Positions 34,514 to 42,178 of a DNA stretch of 64,000 nt are shown here, piece by piece (the stretch's first letter is position 1; each line of letters starts with the position of its first letter). A program made the position numbers and the translations under genes. The notes under the pieces were generated by a model. That model saw only the letters and a program-made list of their open reading frames with translations, searched no databases and had not been told where the DNA came from. The DNA is from Halieaceae bacterium (GTDB taxonomy: Bacteria; Pseudomonadota; Gammaproteobacteria; Pseudomonadales; Halieaceae). Location of the stretch: NCBI GenBank assembly GCA_016744355.1, contig JADGEN010000005.1:1-64000 (forward strand), written 5' to 3'.

Positions 34514-35509
34514 CTACATCGATAAAACAATTTTTCCCATATGTTGGCCGCTTTTCATCAGCTCATGGGCTTGCTCCACTTCCTCTAGCGGAAATACCTG
34601 CTGTACCACAGGGTGAATAGCGCCGCTTTCCAGATGTGGGTAAACATGCTCCAAAATTTCTTTCACCATCACGGTTTTCTGCTCAAGGCTCTGGGCCCGC
34701 AATGTTGAACCAGTGAGCACGAGTCGTTTCATTAGCAGTGGTGCAAAATTAACTTCCGCGCTGAAACCGCGAATAAAGGCTATATTTACAATGCGCGCTT
34801 CCTCAGCGGCCACATTAAAGTTCTTTTGAATGAAGTCACCACCGGCCATGTCAAAGATGACATTGATTTTCCCGCTTACGCCCAGTTCTTCGAGTACGTC
34901 TTCAAATTGTTCGGTGTTGTAGTTGATGGCACGACTGGCTCCCATTGCCTCCAGCGCGCGACACTTTTCGTCGCTGCCTGCAGTGGTGTAGACCGTGGCG
35001 CCCAGCGCAACACAGGTCATGATAGCCACAGTGCCAATGCCACTGGCACCGCCATGTATGAGTATGTTCTCTCCCGCTTGTAGTTGCGCCCGCTGAAAAA
35101 CGTTATGCCAAACTGTCAGCAATGCTTCGGGTAGCGCGGCAGCTTGCGCCATACTAAAACCTGTGGGAATGGGCAGGCACTGTCCTACGGGTGCGAGGGC
35201 GTAGCTGGCGTAGCCTCCGCCATGGGTCAGGGCGCAGATTTTGTCGCCTACCTTCCAGCTATCCACGCCACTTCCTATCGCAGCTACGGTTCCTGCTACT
35301 TCAAGGCCCATGATGGGCGATGCATCTTGCGGGGGTGGGTACAGGCCTATGCGTTGCAACAGGTCTGCTCGATTGATTCCACCTGTGGCCACTTCGATGA
35401 GCAGCTCTCCCGGACCTGGGTTTGGGGCTGCATCTTCCTCTATGTGGAGGCTGTGATCGTCTGGGTTTATCGCCACAAAACGGCGGCTTGATAGATTGCT
35501 CTGAGTCAT
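34514..35509 (-). CDS. Quinone oxidoreductase-like medium-chain dehydrogenase (zinc-free)
   Basis: The 331-residue protein is an MDR-superfamily NAD(P)H quinone oxidoreductase (PIG3/QOR type). It has the N-terminal Gly-Gly-Ile-Asn-Arg-Ala-Asp motif, Ala-Leu-Pro-Glu-Ala near 120, and the NADP motif Gly-Gly-Ala-Ser-Gly-Ile-Gly (about 153-159). Zinc-ligand Cys residues of alcohol dehydrogenases are absent. Such enzymes reduce quinones or alpha,beta-unsaturated carbonyls. The ATG at 35509 has GGAA eight bases upstream; a longer start at 35560 would be weaker. It follows the TetR regulator gene by about 70 bases on the same strand. Confidence 0.85.
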   Translation of the reverse strand: MTQSNLSSRRFVAINPDDHSLHIEEDAAPNPGPGELLIEVATGGINRADLLQRIGLYPPPQDASPIMGLEVAGTVAAIGSGVDSWKVGDKICALTHGGGYASYALAPVGQCLPIPTGFSMAQAAALPEALLTVWHNVFQRAQLQAGENILIHGGASGIGTVAIMTCVALGATVYTTAGSDEKCRALEAMGASRAINYNTEQFEDVLEELGVSGKINVIFDMAGGDFIQKNFNVAAEEARIVNIAFIRGFSAEVNFAPLLMKRLVLTGSTLRAQSLEQKTVMVKEILEHVYPHLESGAIHPVVQQVFPLEEVEQAHELMKSGQHMGKIVLSM

Positions 35510-35581
35510 ATTGATTCCGGTGTGTGTAGCTTGTAATGGCGCTAGCTTAGCAGGAATCAAGGCGTGGCGGTGGGGTCAGTT

Positions 35582-36199
35582 TCAGCTTTTGCAGATGAGT
35601 TTTTCAAACATCAATCGCGCTTCTTCCAGCCGGGAAAATACCGGATAGTTACTGTCCAGCGACCAGCTGGTTGTCAGTGTGTTCAGAGTGCCCACGACCA
35701 TAGTCGCGAGTATTTGCGGGGAGAAGTCTGTGCGCACATCGCCTGTCTCAACGCCGGCAGCAATGAGCCGCTCAAACCCTTCAATAGCCGACATGCCGAT
35801 GACGCGCTGCTGTTCCTTGTCCTGGGCAAAGGCGACGGGCGCCATCAAAAACAGTTGTCTGTCTATGTCTTTGTAAGTGGAAAAATTCACCTCAATATAG
35901 TCGATCATGGACTCCAGGCGCGCTCGTGTCGAACTGTGATTTGCCATCATCTCCCGCAGCATTGGCCCGGACTGTGAGTAGAGTCGGCTGATGCCCATGC
36001 CGCCTATCAGGGCGTGCTTGTTGGCAAAATGTCCATAGAAGGTACGTCTGGCGACATCGGCTTCTACGCAAATTTGCTCAATGCTGGTCTCATCGATGCC
36101 TTCGCGCTGAAACAGTTTATAAGCGGCATCTTCGATGCGTGTCCGCAGTTCCTGTTTGCGTTTCTCTCGCCTGCCCGGTGGTGCCTCTGCCGTTTGCAT
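35582..36199 (-). CDS. TetR-family transcriptional regulator
   Basis: The 205-residue repressor-type protein has an N-terminal helix-turn-helix (about 22-62: Leu-Phe-Gln-Arg-Glu-Gly-Ile-Asp-Glu-Thr-Ser-Ile-Glu-Gln-Ile-Cys, then Thr-Phe-Tyr-x-His-Phe) and a variable ligand-binding C-terminal domain. I chose the ATG at 36199. The helix-turn-helix signature fits well, whereas the N-terminal extension to 36280 would overlap the operator. Divergent to it is the amidohydrolase/Rieske operon; a palindrome at 36260-36275 lies in the shared intergenic region, so it probably represses both itself and that operon until the substrate or product binds. Confidence 0.87.
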   Translation of the reverse strand: MQTAEAPPGRREKRKQELRTRIEDAAYKLFQREGIDETSIEQICVEADVARRTFYGHFANKHALIGGMGISRLYSQSGPMLREMMANHSSTRARLESMIDYIEVNFSTYKDIDRQLFLMAPVAFAQDKEQQRVIGMSAIEGFERLIAAGVETGDVRTDFSPQILATMVVGTLNTLTTSWSLDSNYPVFSRLEEARLMFEKLICKS

Positions 36200-36259
36200 G
36201 CATGCCTCGTAATCGATTTGAAGGGAGCATAATAAACTGTTGATTAAAAAATGTGTATA

Positions 36260-36275
36260 CATATGTGCACGTATG
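36260..36275. promoter_or_regulatory. Near-perfect 16-bp palindrome, probable TetR operator
   Basis: CATATGTGCACGTATG matches its reverse complement at 14 of 16 positions with central GTGCAC. It lies 61 bases upstream of the TetR start and 53 bases upstream of the divergent amidohydrolase start. Two further ATGTGT half-sites (36251 and 36281), exactly 30 bases apart, flank it. Confidence 0.6.
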
Positions 36276-36327
36276 CTCAAATGTGTGTATATTGTTGCAG
36301 TCTAATTACTGAGATGGGGATACACCT

Positions 36328-37572
36328 GTGTCCGAAATCGAGTCACAAGCAAGGCAAAGCGCAGATAGGGTTATTGTGGTTTCATCTGACTGCCATGCTG
36401 GGTTGCCTATTGCGCACTACAAGCCCTATGTCGAATCGAAGTACCACGAAATACTCGACATGGCTGTGCCCATTACTATCGAGATGTTGCAGAAGGCGGA
36501 GTCGAGCTTTCTCATCAAAGAAATTAACGACGAGTGGCGCGCTCCTATCAAGCAACAACTGACCGGTGCCTGGGATTACCAGGAGCGTATAAAGATGCTC
36601 GCTGGTGACGGTATTGCTGCCGAGGTCATTTTTCCCGACGGTATTACCGAGATGAACACGCCGCCCTTTGGTGCAGGTCTGGGTCTGTCTTCACGTGATA
36701 TGGACCCTGAGCTGCAGTGGGCCGGTGCTATGGCACACAACCGCTGGCTTGCGCAGTTTTGCAGCAATAATCCCGTGCGCCATATCGGGGTGGCTTCCAT
36801 ACCACTGTTGTGGGATGTCGATAAGGCTATAGAGGCCGTGCGCTGGTGCGTTGATAATGGCCTGAGCTCCGTCATGATTCCCACTATGTGGGGCGAGCAC
36901 GATGCCTATCATCATACAAAATATCATCCCTTCTGGGAGGTCTGCGAAGACCTGGGCGTGGTGATTCATTTTCATTCTGGCCCAGCACCCCATCCTGAAT
37001 ACTTTGGCAAAAATTTTCCGGTAGAGGACAAAAGCGATGAGCTTCCCGGCGCTATGGGTATGTATGTTTCGGAGGTGATGTGGTGGTTGTACAGGCCGCT
37101 TACATTTATGATTTGGGGTGGTGTGTTTGAGCAGTTTCCCCGCCTCAAAGTGGTTCTGACCGAGGGCGGTACTGTGTTCATGTTACCTCCCTGGTTGCGC
37201 CTGTTGGACCACAACTACACCGACGTGCAGTTTTCAGCCAAATTAGGCGATTTTCGCAGCCACCTTTCCATGTCTCCCAGCGAATATTTTGCGCGCAATA
37301 TCAATATAGGCGCGTCCTGCATTCCACGTCGCGATATAGAGCTGCGTAATTTGATTGGCGTGGACAAAATGATGTGGGGTAGCGATTACCCTCATCCGGA
37401 GGGAACCTGGCCCAATACACGCAGTTATTTTTCCGAAGTATTTTCAGGTATGCCAGAGGCTGATGGGCGAAAGATTCTCGGTGAGAATGCCGTGGACTGG
37501 TATGGGCTGGATAGGGCAGCACTGCAGGGCATTGCTGACGAAATTGGCCCTGATCCTTCACTATTCGATTAA
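36328..37572 (+). CDS. Amidohydrolase-2 family metal-dependent hydrolase/decarboxylase
   Basis: The 414-residue protein is an amidohydrolase-2 (TIM-barrel) enzyme, as in ACMSD, gamma-resorcylate decarboxylase and related hydrolases. Visible metal-site regions are Asp-Cys-His at about 20-22, Val-Ile-His-Phe-His-Ser-Gly (about 212-218) and Trp-Gly-Ser-Asp-Tyr-Pro-His (about 350-356, catalytic Asp). The usual first His of the His-x-His pair is replaced by Asp, a feature of a large subgroup found in cyclic-compound degradation clusters. The start is GTG with GGGGA upstream. It heads the operon of Rieske oxygenase, SDR and decarboxylase-like protein, and could hydrolyse or decarboxylate an oxidised ring product. 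Confidence 0.83.
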   Translation: MSEIESQARQSADRVIVVSSDCHAGLPIAHYKPYVESKYHEILDMAVPITIEMLQKAESSFLIKEINDEWRAPIKQQLTGAWDYQERIKMLAGDGIAAEVIFPDGITEMNTPPFGAGLGLSSRDMDPELQWAGAMAHNRWLAQFCSNNPVRHIGVASIPLLWDVDKAIEAVRWCVDNGLSSVMIPTMWGEHDAYHHTKYHPFWEVCEDLGVVIHFHSGPAPHPEYFGKNFPVEDKSDELPGAMGMYVSEVMWWLYRPLTFMIWGGVFEQFPRLKVVLTEGGTVFMLPPWLRLLDHNYTDVQFSAKLGDFRSHLSMSPSEYFARNINIGASCIPRRDIELRNLIGVDKMMWGSDYPHPEGTWPNTRSYFSEVFSGMPEADGRKILGENAVDWYGLDRAALQGIADEIGPDPSLFD

Positions 37573-37604
37573 TTTATTTCACACAAAACCGTTGGAGAAT
37601 AATC

Positions 37605-38567
37605 ATGGCAATTGTAGAAACGTGCCAGTCAAAAACTAATACCACACCTGACTTTCCCATGGGTTGGTTCTCAGTCTCCCGCAGCCACGAATTGGCTGTG
37701 GGTGAAGTGAAAGAAGTGCAGGCCTTTGACCGCGAGCTGGTTTTATATCGCACCCGGTCTGGTGTACCTGTATTACAGGATGCCTATTGCCCACATCTGG
37801 GCGCCAACCTGGCTGTAGAGGGGCGAGTGGTTGGGGAGTCTGTTCGCTGCCCATTTCATGGCTGGCGTTTCGGTACGGACGGCAAGTGCGTTGAAATACC
37901 CTATTGTGACGAAATTCCCGAGCGTGCTCGTATTCGCACCTGGCATGTGGAGGAGAAGAACGGTGAAATTTACGTTTGGTTTCACCCGGAAAACACAGCG
38001 CCACAATGGGGGCTTCCCGATCTCCCCGAGCTGGGGGACCCCAAATGGACGACGCCACGTTATACCGAATTTCTGGTGCCCGCCCATGTGCAGGACATTG
38101 CGGAGAATTCCTGTGACCCAATTCACTTTCAATATGTGCATCGCCAACCCGACGTGCCACCCTCAGAAGTTACTATCGAAGAGAACGGGCGCATCCTGCA
38201 CTTGAACAGCGACATGTCGAATGCCGAGTTTCCCAGTCACCTGCACGCCACGGTCTACGGTCCGGGTTTTGCCCTGGTACGCAATACCTATGGGCCCAAC
38301 GCCGAGATGATTATGTATAACAGTGCGCAACCGATAAATCCGAATGAAACACGTATGCGCTGGACGCTGATCGTCAATCGTGAAATTGAAGATCTGGCGG
38401 GCGACGATGTAATGCGTGGAATCATCGATGGCCTGTCCGACGATTATCCTATTTGGGCAAATAAAGTGCATAAGCATCGCCCGGTATTCTGTAAGGGTGA
38501 CCAAACGTTGGTTACGTTTCGAAAGTGGGTAAGGCAGTTCTATCCACAGCAGAAGGAGGCTGTGTAA
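37605..38567 (+). CDS. Rieske 2Fe-2S monooxygenase (KshA/DAF-36-like)
   Basis: This 320-residue oxygenase has a Rieske [2Fe-2S] domain with ligands Cys62, His64, Cys82 and His85. The mononuclear iron site motif is Asp171-x-x-His174-x4-His179 with preceding Glu167-Asn168, and a later Asp near 282 (in Asp-Asp-Tyr-Pro-Ile-Trp-Ala-Asn-Lys) is the probable third ligand. The compact length and the C-terminal Phe-Arg-Lys-Trp-Val-Arg-Gln-Phe-Tyr segment resemble 3-ketosteroid 9-alpha-hydroxylase oxygenase and Neverland/DAF-36 sterol desaturases, not ring-dihydroxylating alpha subunits. A reductase partner is not next to it. Sterol or terpenoid hydroxylation is inference. GGAG supports the start. Confidence 0.86.
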   Translation: MAIVETCQSKTNTTPDFPMGWFSVSRSHELAVGEVKEVQAFDRELVLYRTRSGVPVLQDAYCPHLGANLAVEGRVVGESVRCPFHGWRFGTDGKCVEIPYCDEIPERARIRTWHVEEKNGEIYVWFHPENTAPQWGLPDLPELGDPKWTTPRYTEFLVPAHVQDIAENSCDPIHFQYVHRQPDVPPSEVTIEENGRILHLNSDMSNAEFPSHLHATVYGPGFALVRNTYGPNAEMIMYNSAQPINPNETRMRWTLIVNREIEDLAGDDVMRGIIDGLSDDYPIWANKVHKHRPVFCKGDQTLVTFRKWVRQFYPQQKEAV

Positions 38568-38569
38568 TC

Positions 38570-39451
38570 ATGCAGGACTTTACAGGAAAGGTGGCGGTGA
38601 TAACCGGTGGCGCCAGTGGTGTTGGTCGTTCTCTAGCGTTCTCCCTGGGCAGGCGTGGTGCCAAGGTGGTCGTAGGTGACGTAGACCAAAATGCAATGGC
38701 AGAAACCCTGGAGGTATTGGGTAGTGAAGGTATTGCAGCAGTGGCGCAAGTTTGTGATGTAACCTCGGTAGAGAGCCTTACTCAGCTTGCTGAAAAAGCT
38801 GAAAGTGAATTTGGTGGCATTGACCTTGTGTTTGCCAACGCCGGCATTGGGGCGGGCGAGTCCGGTGCCATGTGGGATTACTCGCAAAAAGACTGGCAGT
38901 GGTGCTTCAACGTGAATGTCTGGGGTGTTATCAATACCATTACCGCGTTTATGCCAAGACTGACGGCAGCCAACAAAGAGGCACATTTTGTTGTGACCGG
39001 TTCGGGCAATGGGGCTTTTCTTGTCTTCCCCGATGCACCCATTTACACCGCGAGTAAGGCGGCAGTACACGCCATTACCGAAAACCTGCACTACCAGGTT
39101 CAGGCTGCCAACAGTCCGGTCAAAGTCAGCGCCCTGTTTCCGGGCCCTCACGTTGTAGACACAGGTCTTTTCAATTCCGGTCGAGTTCGACCAGAAGAAT
39201 TGCAAAAAGAGGGTACGGGCAATGAGTCTGGAATCAATTGTGTGGATGACATGAAAGAGATGGCGGCGGAATTTGGCATTGAGCTGCAAACGACGCACCC
39301 GGATGAAGTGGCAGAAATGGCGGTTGAAGGGTTACAAAAGGACTCTTTCTGGCTGCTGGCAACAACCGAGGAGACCGACGAGAAAATAAAGGCGAGAGCC
39401 AGCATGATTCTTAATCGTGAAACCCCGGTCGCCAATATGGTCGGTGGCTAG
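38570..39451 (+). CDS. SDR family oxidoreductase in the Rieske operon
   Basis: The 293-residue classical SDR has the cofactor motif Gly-Gly-Ala-Ser-Gly-Val-Gly (13-19), Asn-Ala-Gly (90-92), and the catalytic Ser145, Tyr159 and Lys163. It probably uses NAD(P). AAGGAGG at 38553-38559 places the start at 38570, three bases after the Rieske stop. An alcohol product of the Rieske hydroxylation is a natural substrate, though that is inference. The C-terminal extension (about 190-293) is longer than minimal SDRs, like the many SDRs of hydroxysteroid or cyclic-alcohol type. Confidence 0.87.
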   Translation: MQDFTGKVAVITGGASGVGRSLAFSLGRRGAKVVVGDVDQNAMAETLEVLGSEGIAAVAQVCDVTSVESLTQLAEKAESEFGGIDLVFANAGIGAGESGAMWDYSQKDWQWCFNVNVWGVINTITAFMPRLTAANKEAHFVVTGSGNGAFLVFPDAPIYTASKAAVHAITENLHYQVQAANSPVKVSALFPGPHVVDTGLFNSGRVRPEELQKEGTGNESGINCVDDMKEMAAEFGIELQTTHPDEVAEMAVEGLQKDSFWLLATTEETDEKIKARASMILNRETPVANMVGG

Positions 39452-39492
39452 ACATCACTAATTTACAATAATAAAAAGTCAGGAGTAACACT

Positions 39493-40260
39493 ATGTCGAA
39501 TGATTCAGCACCACAGGGCAACACGGGCGATATTGTTAATTGGCCCATGCTTAAAATTGTCTACCGCACAGATCCGGAAAAAATTGCAGCTCTGCTGCCG
39601 CCCGGGATTGAGCCCGGAGCCAACCCCAACGTAAACGTGACTATCTACAATTTTCCTGTGCCTGACGAACCCGAGTTCGGCATTGTGACTACCATAGATG
39701 CGAACTACAACGGCATCGAGGGTGAATACACTATAGGCTATGGCATTGATCAGGAGTCAGCAATTTTTGGCAGTCAGGAAATAAACGGTCAACCAAAATA
39801 TCCTTGTGAAGTAGATTTTTACCGTCTTGGGCCATCTGTGACAGCGCGCTGCACGCACCAAGGCTATACATTTGCAGAGTTCAAGGGAGTGTCTACCGGG
39901 CCGGCGGATAAGCTTGAAGACTTTGACCAGCACGAATGGTGGATCAAGGTTTCACGTGCCTGCGGCATGATGTCTGAAGGCTACGATTTTCCTCCACATG
40001 TAGTGCATGTGCGCAGCCGATATGGCACTGCATGGCGAGAAGAAGTGCAAGGTGAATTGCTACTGCGTGACAGCCCGTGGGACCCTCTCGCCACTGAGCT
40101 TCCCATGCGTGAGCAATTGTCTGCCCACCTCTGGTGGCCCACTTTCCTCGATCGTGAAATCAAGCTCGCCGGTAAGCTGGATCCGGATGGTTTTACACCG
40201 TTTGCAGATACTATTTCAGGCTCTCGCTGGCCTGGATTCAATGGTGGTCCAAAGCGCTAG
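39493..40260 (+). CDS. Acetoacetate decarboxylase-like protein
   Basis: The 255-residue protein fits the acetoacetate decarboxylase (ADC) fold. It has a Glu-Ile-Asn-Gly-Gln-Pro-Lys102-Tyr segment near 96-103, matching the ADC Pro-Lys motif whose Lys forms the Schiff base; the second Lys of the canonical pair, which lowers the pKa, is Tyr here. That weakens decarboxylase chemistry but leaves an aldolase or dehydratase-like role open, as in the wider ADC-like family. It is last of the TetR-controlled operon (AGGAGT upstream). Many unassigned ADC-like genes sit in Rieske/SDR/amidohydrolase clusters like this. Confidence 0.8.
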   Translation: MSNDSAPQGNTGDIVNWPMLKIVYRTDPEKIAALLPPGIEPGANPNVNVTIYNFPVPDEPEFGIVTTIDANYNGIEGEYTIGYGIDQESAIFGSQEINGQPKYPCEVDFYRLGPSVTARCTHQGYTFAEFKGVSTGPADKLEDFDQHEWWIKVSRACGMMSEGYDFPPHVVHVRSRYGTAWREEVQGELLLRDSPWDPLATELPMREQLSAHLWWPTFLDREIKLAGKLDPDGFTPFADTISGSRWPGFNGGPKR

Positions 40261-40271
40261 TAAGTAAGTGC

Positions 40272-40306
40272 GTTGTCGATAGTTGGTCATCGCTTTTATC
40301 GATAAC
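40272..40306 (+). terminator. Stem-loop after the Rieske operon, possible terminator
   Basis: GTTGTCGATA (40272-40281) pairs with TATCGATAAC (40297-40306), 10 base pairs including one G-U, with a 15-base loop. It lies 12 bases after the ADC-like stop codon. No T tract follows, so termination is tentative. Confidence 0.4.
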
Positions 40307-40430
40307 CCAGTCCGCTACTGATTGTACTTGTAACGATTAGCGGCATTGCGGTAGTGTCTCTATCCATATGGGTTTGGTGGATAGATGCGCTTACCCACAT
40401 TCGAGCAATGTCTATAAAGGGTGCGAAACT

Positions 40431-40589
40431 ATGAATAAAGTTGTAATGATCCTGCTGGCTCTTTTTCTTCCGCCTATTGCAGTATTTCTGAAAAATGGTG
40501 CAGGAAAAGACCTTATTATCAATATTGTTCTATGTCTTGTGTTTTTCCTCCCTGGCGTGGTTCACGCTTTGTGGTTGGTTACGAAGTAG
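40431..40589 (+). CDS. YqaE/Pmp3-family small membrane protein
   Basis: The 52-residue protein has two hydrophobic helices (about 4-20 and 30-49) and the Pmp3 signature Phe-Leu-Pro-Pro-Ile-Ala-Val-Phe-Leu-Lys-Asn-Gly, then Leu-Pro-Gly-Val-Val-His-Ala-Leu-Trp. Family members are tiny proteolipids of the inner membrane, induced by stress in several bacteria. I took the ATG at 40431, since an upstream reading frame to 40368 has no ribosome-binding site and does not match the family. It is separate from the Rieske operon by its own leader. Confidence 0.88.
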   Translation: MNKVVMILLALFLPPIAVFLKNGAGKDLIINIVLCLVFFLPGVVHALWLVTK

Positions 40590-40609
40590 CGTCGTAACCA
40601 GGCATACTT

Positions 40610-41203
40610 ATGTCAACCAAGCTAGTGACTGAATCCGTAGAGAAAATCCTCGGTTTCATTGTTGAAATAGATCAACTAAAAACAGTGCTGCGAAAAACTC
40701 GCCCGGCGGGTCTGGATCGATATGAGAATTCTGCGGAACACAGTTGGCATGTGTGTATTTCCGCGCTCATGCTCAAGGACTTTGCAAACGATGACATAGA
40801 TATCGATCGCGTTATAAAAATGCTGTTAATACACGACCTGGGTGAGATCGACGCTGGCGATACGATAATTTTTGCCGGTGAAACACCCGAGATAAAAGAG
40901 CGAGAGGCCGCTGGCCTGCGCAGATTATTCTCCATGCTTTCTGAAGACGCCGCACAGGAGTATCTGGCTTTGTGGTATGAGTTTGAGCAGGGTGAAACGG
41001 CTGATTCGCTTTATGCAAAGGCTATTGATCGTATTCCGCCCCTGTTGCAAAACCTCAACGCAGACTGTCACAGCTGGCGCGAAAATAATATTTCCCAAGA
41101 GCAAGTGTTGGCCGTTACCAGTCGAATCGCTAAAGGCAGTGAAGCGGTGTGGGCAGCACTGGAGCCAAGGGTGCAAGAGGCGACCCGAGTTCTTCAGGAC
41201 TAA
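40610..41203 (+). CDS. HD-domain phosphohydrolase (HDDC2/YfbR-like nucleotidase)
   Basis: This 197-residue HD-superfamily protein has the metal-binding His at Glu-His44-Ser-Trp-His47, the His75-Asp76 pair followed by Leu-Gly-Glu-Ile-Asp-Ala-Gly-Asp, and a distal Asp near 138 (Ala-Ile-Asp-Arg-Ile). It matches the HDDC2/YfbR family, 5'-deoxynucleotidases acting on dNMPs. Length is normal. It lies 20 bases after the YqaE gene and is probably co-transcribed. Whether it hydrolyses nucleotides in this organism cannot be read. Confidence 0.86.
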   Translation: MSTKLVTESVEKILGFIVEIDQLKTVLRKTRPAGLDRYENSAEHSWHVCISALMLKDFANDDIDIDRVIKMLLIHDLGEIDAGDTIIFAGETPEIKEREAAGLRRLFSMLSEDAAQEYLALWYEFEQGETADSLYAKAIDRIPPLLQNLNADCHSWRENNISQEQVLAVTSRIAKGSEAVWAALEPRVQEATRVLQD

Positions 41204-41364
41204 ACTTAAAACCTGAATGTAGAAAATATTGTCCAATGCACAATAAACCATACCATGCTGGTGCGGTGAGCTATTAATGCGCCTGACCTGAACACAAAGT
41301 ATTGGTAAAATTGTCAGCGCTAATCTCGTCACCTCAAGTGTAATTCTCACAAAAGGAAGTATCC

Positions 41365-42117
41365 ATGGGACGTTTTGATGATCGTGTTGTTTTAATAACC
41401 GGTGCAGGTTCCGGCATTGGCAAGGCCTCTGCGCAGCGAATATCCAGCGAGGGCGGAATTGTGGTGTGTGTTGACATCAACACCGAACAAGTTGAAGCCG
41501 TGGCTAGTTCAATTGTAACCGGTGGTGGCGAGGCGCTGGCACTTACCTGTGATGTTTCCGATCAGGATTCGGTTAGGGCAACCGTGGCCACGGCCATCGA
41601 AAAATACGGCAAGCTCAATGCACTTTGTAATATTGCCGGCATGCTACGATTCGACAATACGCTTGATTTGTCACTGCAAGATTTTGATCGTGTGATGAGA
41701 GTAAATTGCTACGGTGTATTGATGATGTGCCAGGAAGCAATTCCGCATCTGCTTGAGACCAAGGGGTTTATCGTCAATATGGCTTCCACAGCGGCACTGG
41801 GATCTCACGCGTGGACAGCGGCCTATTCCGCTTCAAAGGGGGCGGTGTTGTCGCTAACCAAGTGCATAGCCATCGAGTACAGCTTGCTGGGGCTCAACTG
41901 TAACGCAATATGCCCCGGCGGAATCGAAACACCCATGGTGGCAGGGGCCAACTTACCCGAAGGTGCCGATGAGCGTTTGCTGACCAAGGTGATGTTACCC
42001 GATGGCTACTTTGCTCCGCCTGAGGATGTTGCAGGTGTTGTTGCTTTTCTCGCCAGTGACGATGCCAGTCATATCAAGGGAGATTTTTTGCGTGTTGATG
42101 GAGGGTTGATGACGTAG
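41365..42117 (+). CDS. SDR family oxidoreductase
   Basis: A 250-residue classical SDR with Gly-Ala-Gly-Ser-Gly-Ile-Gly (13-19), Asn-Ile-Ala-Gly (89-92), and the catalytic Ser141, Tyr154 and Lys158. The Cys-Pro-Gly-Gly-Ile-Glu-Thr-Pro motif (about 187-194) and C-terminal Val-Asp-Gly-Gly are typical. It is NAD(H)-preferring by the Asp at about 37 (Val-Asp-Ile-Asn). AAGGAAG supports the start. It is monocistronic, 160 bases after the HD gene, and could serve the Rieske cluster; the substrate is unknown. Confidence 0.87.
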   Translation: MGRFDDRVVLITGAGSGIGKASAQRISSEGGIVVCVDINTEQVEAVASSIVTGGGEALALTCDVSDQDSVRATVATAIEKYGKLNALCNIAGMLRFDNTLDLSLQDFDRVMRVNCYGVLMMCQEAIPHLLETKGFIVNMASTAALGSHAWTAAYSASKGAVLSLTKCIAIEYSLLGLNCNAICPGGIETPMVAGANLPEGADERLLTKVMLPDGYFAPPEDVAGVVAFLASDDASHIKGDFLRVDGGLMT

Positions 42118-42178
42118 TGACAATGTGAAGCACGATAGGCCAGTCGCTCCCGTAGCTTGTGACCACGCGAGCGCGCCG

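Noticed and set aside
37605..38567. Rieske protein as alpha subunit of a ring-hydroxylating dioxygenase
   Set aside because: It is short, no beta-subunit gene is adjacent, and its C-terminal segment resembles KshA/Neverland-type monooxygenases.
38633..39298. 221-codon minus-strand frame across the SDR of the Rieske operon
   Set aside because: It is fully antisense to an SDR with intact catalytic residues, and its product has no matching family.
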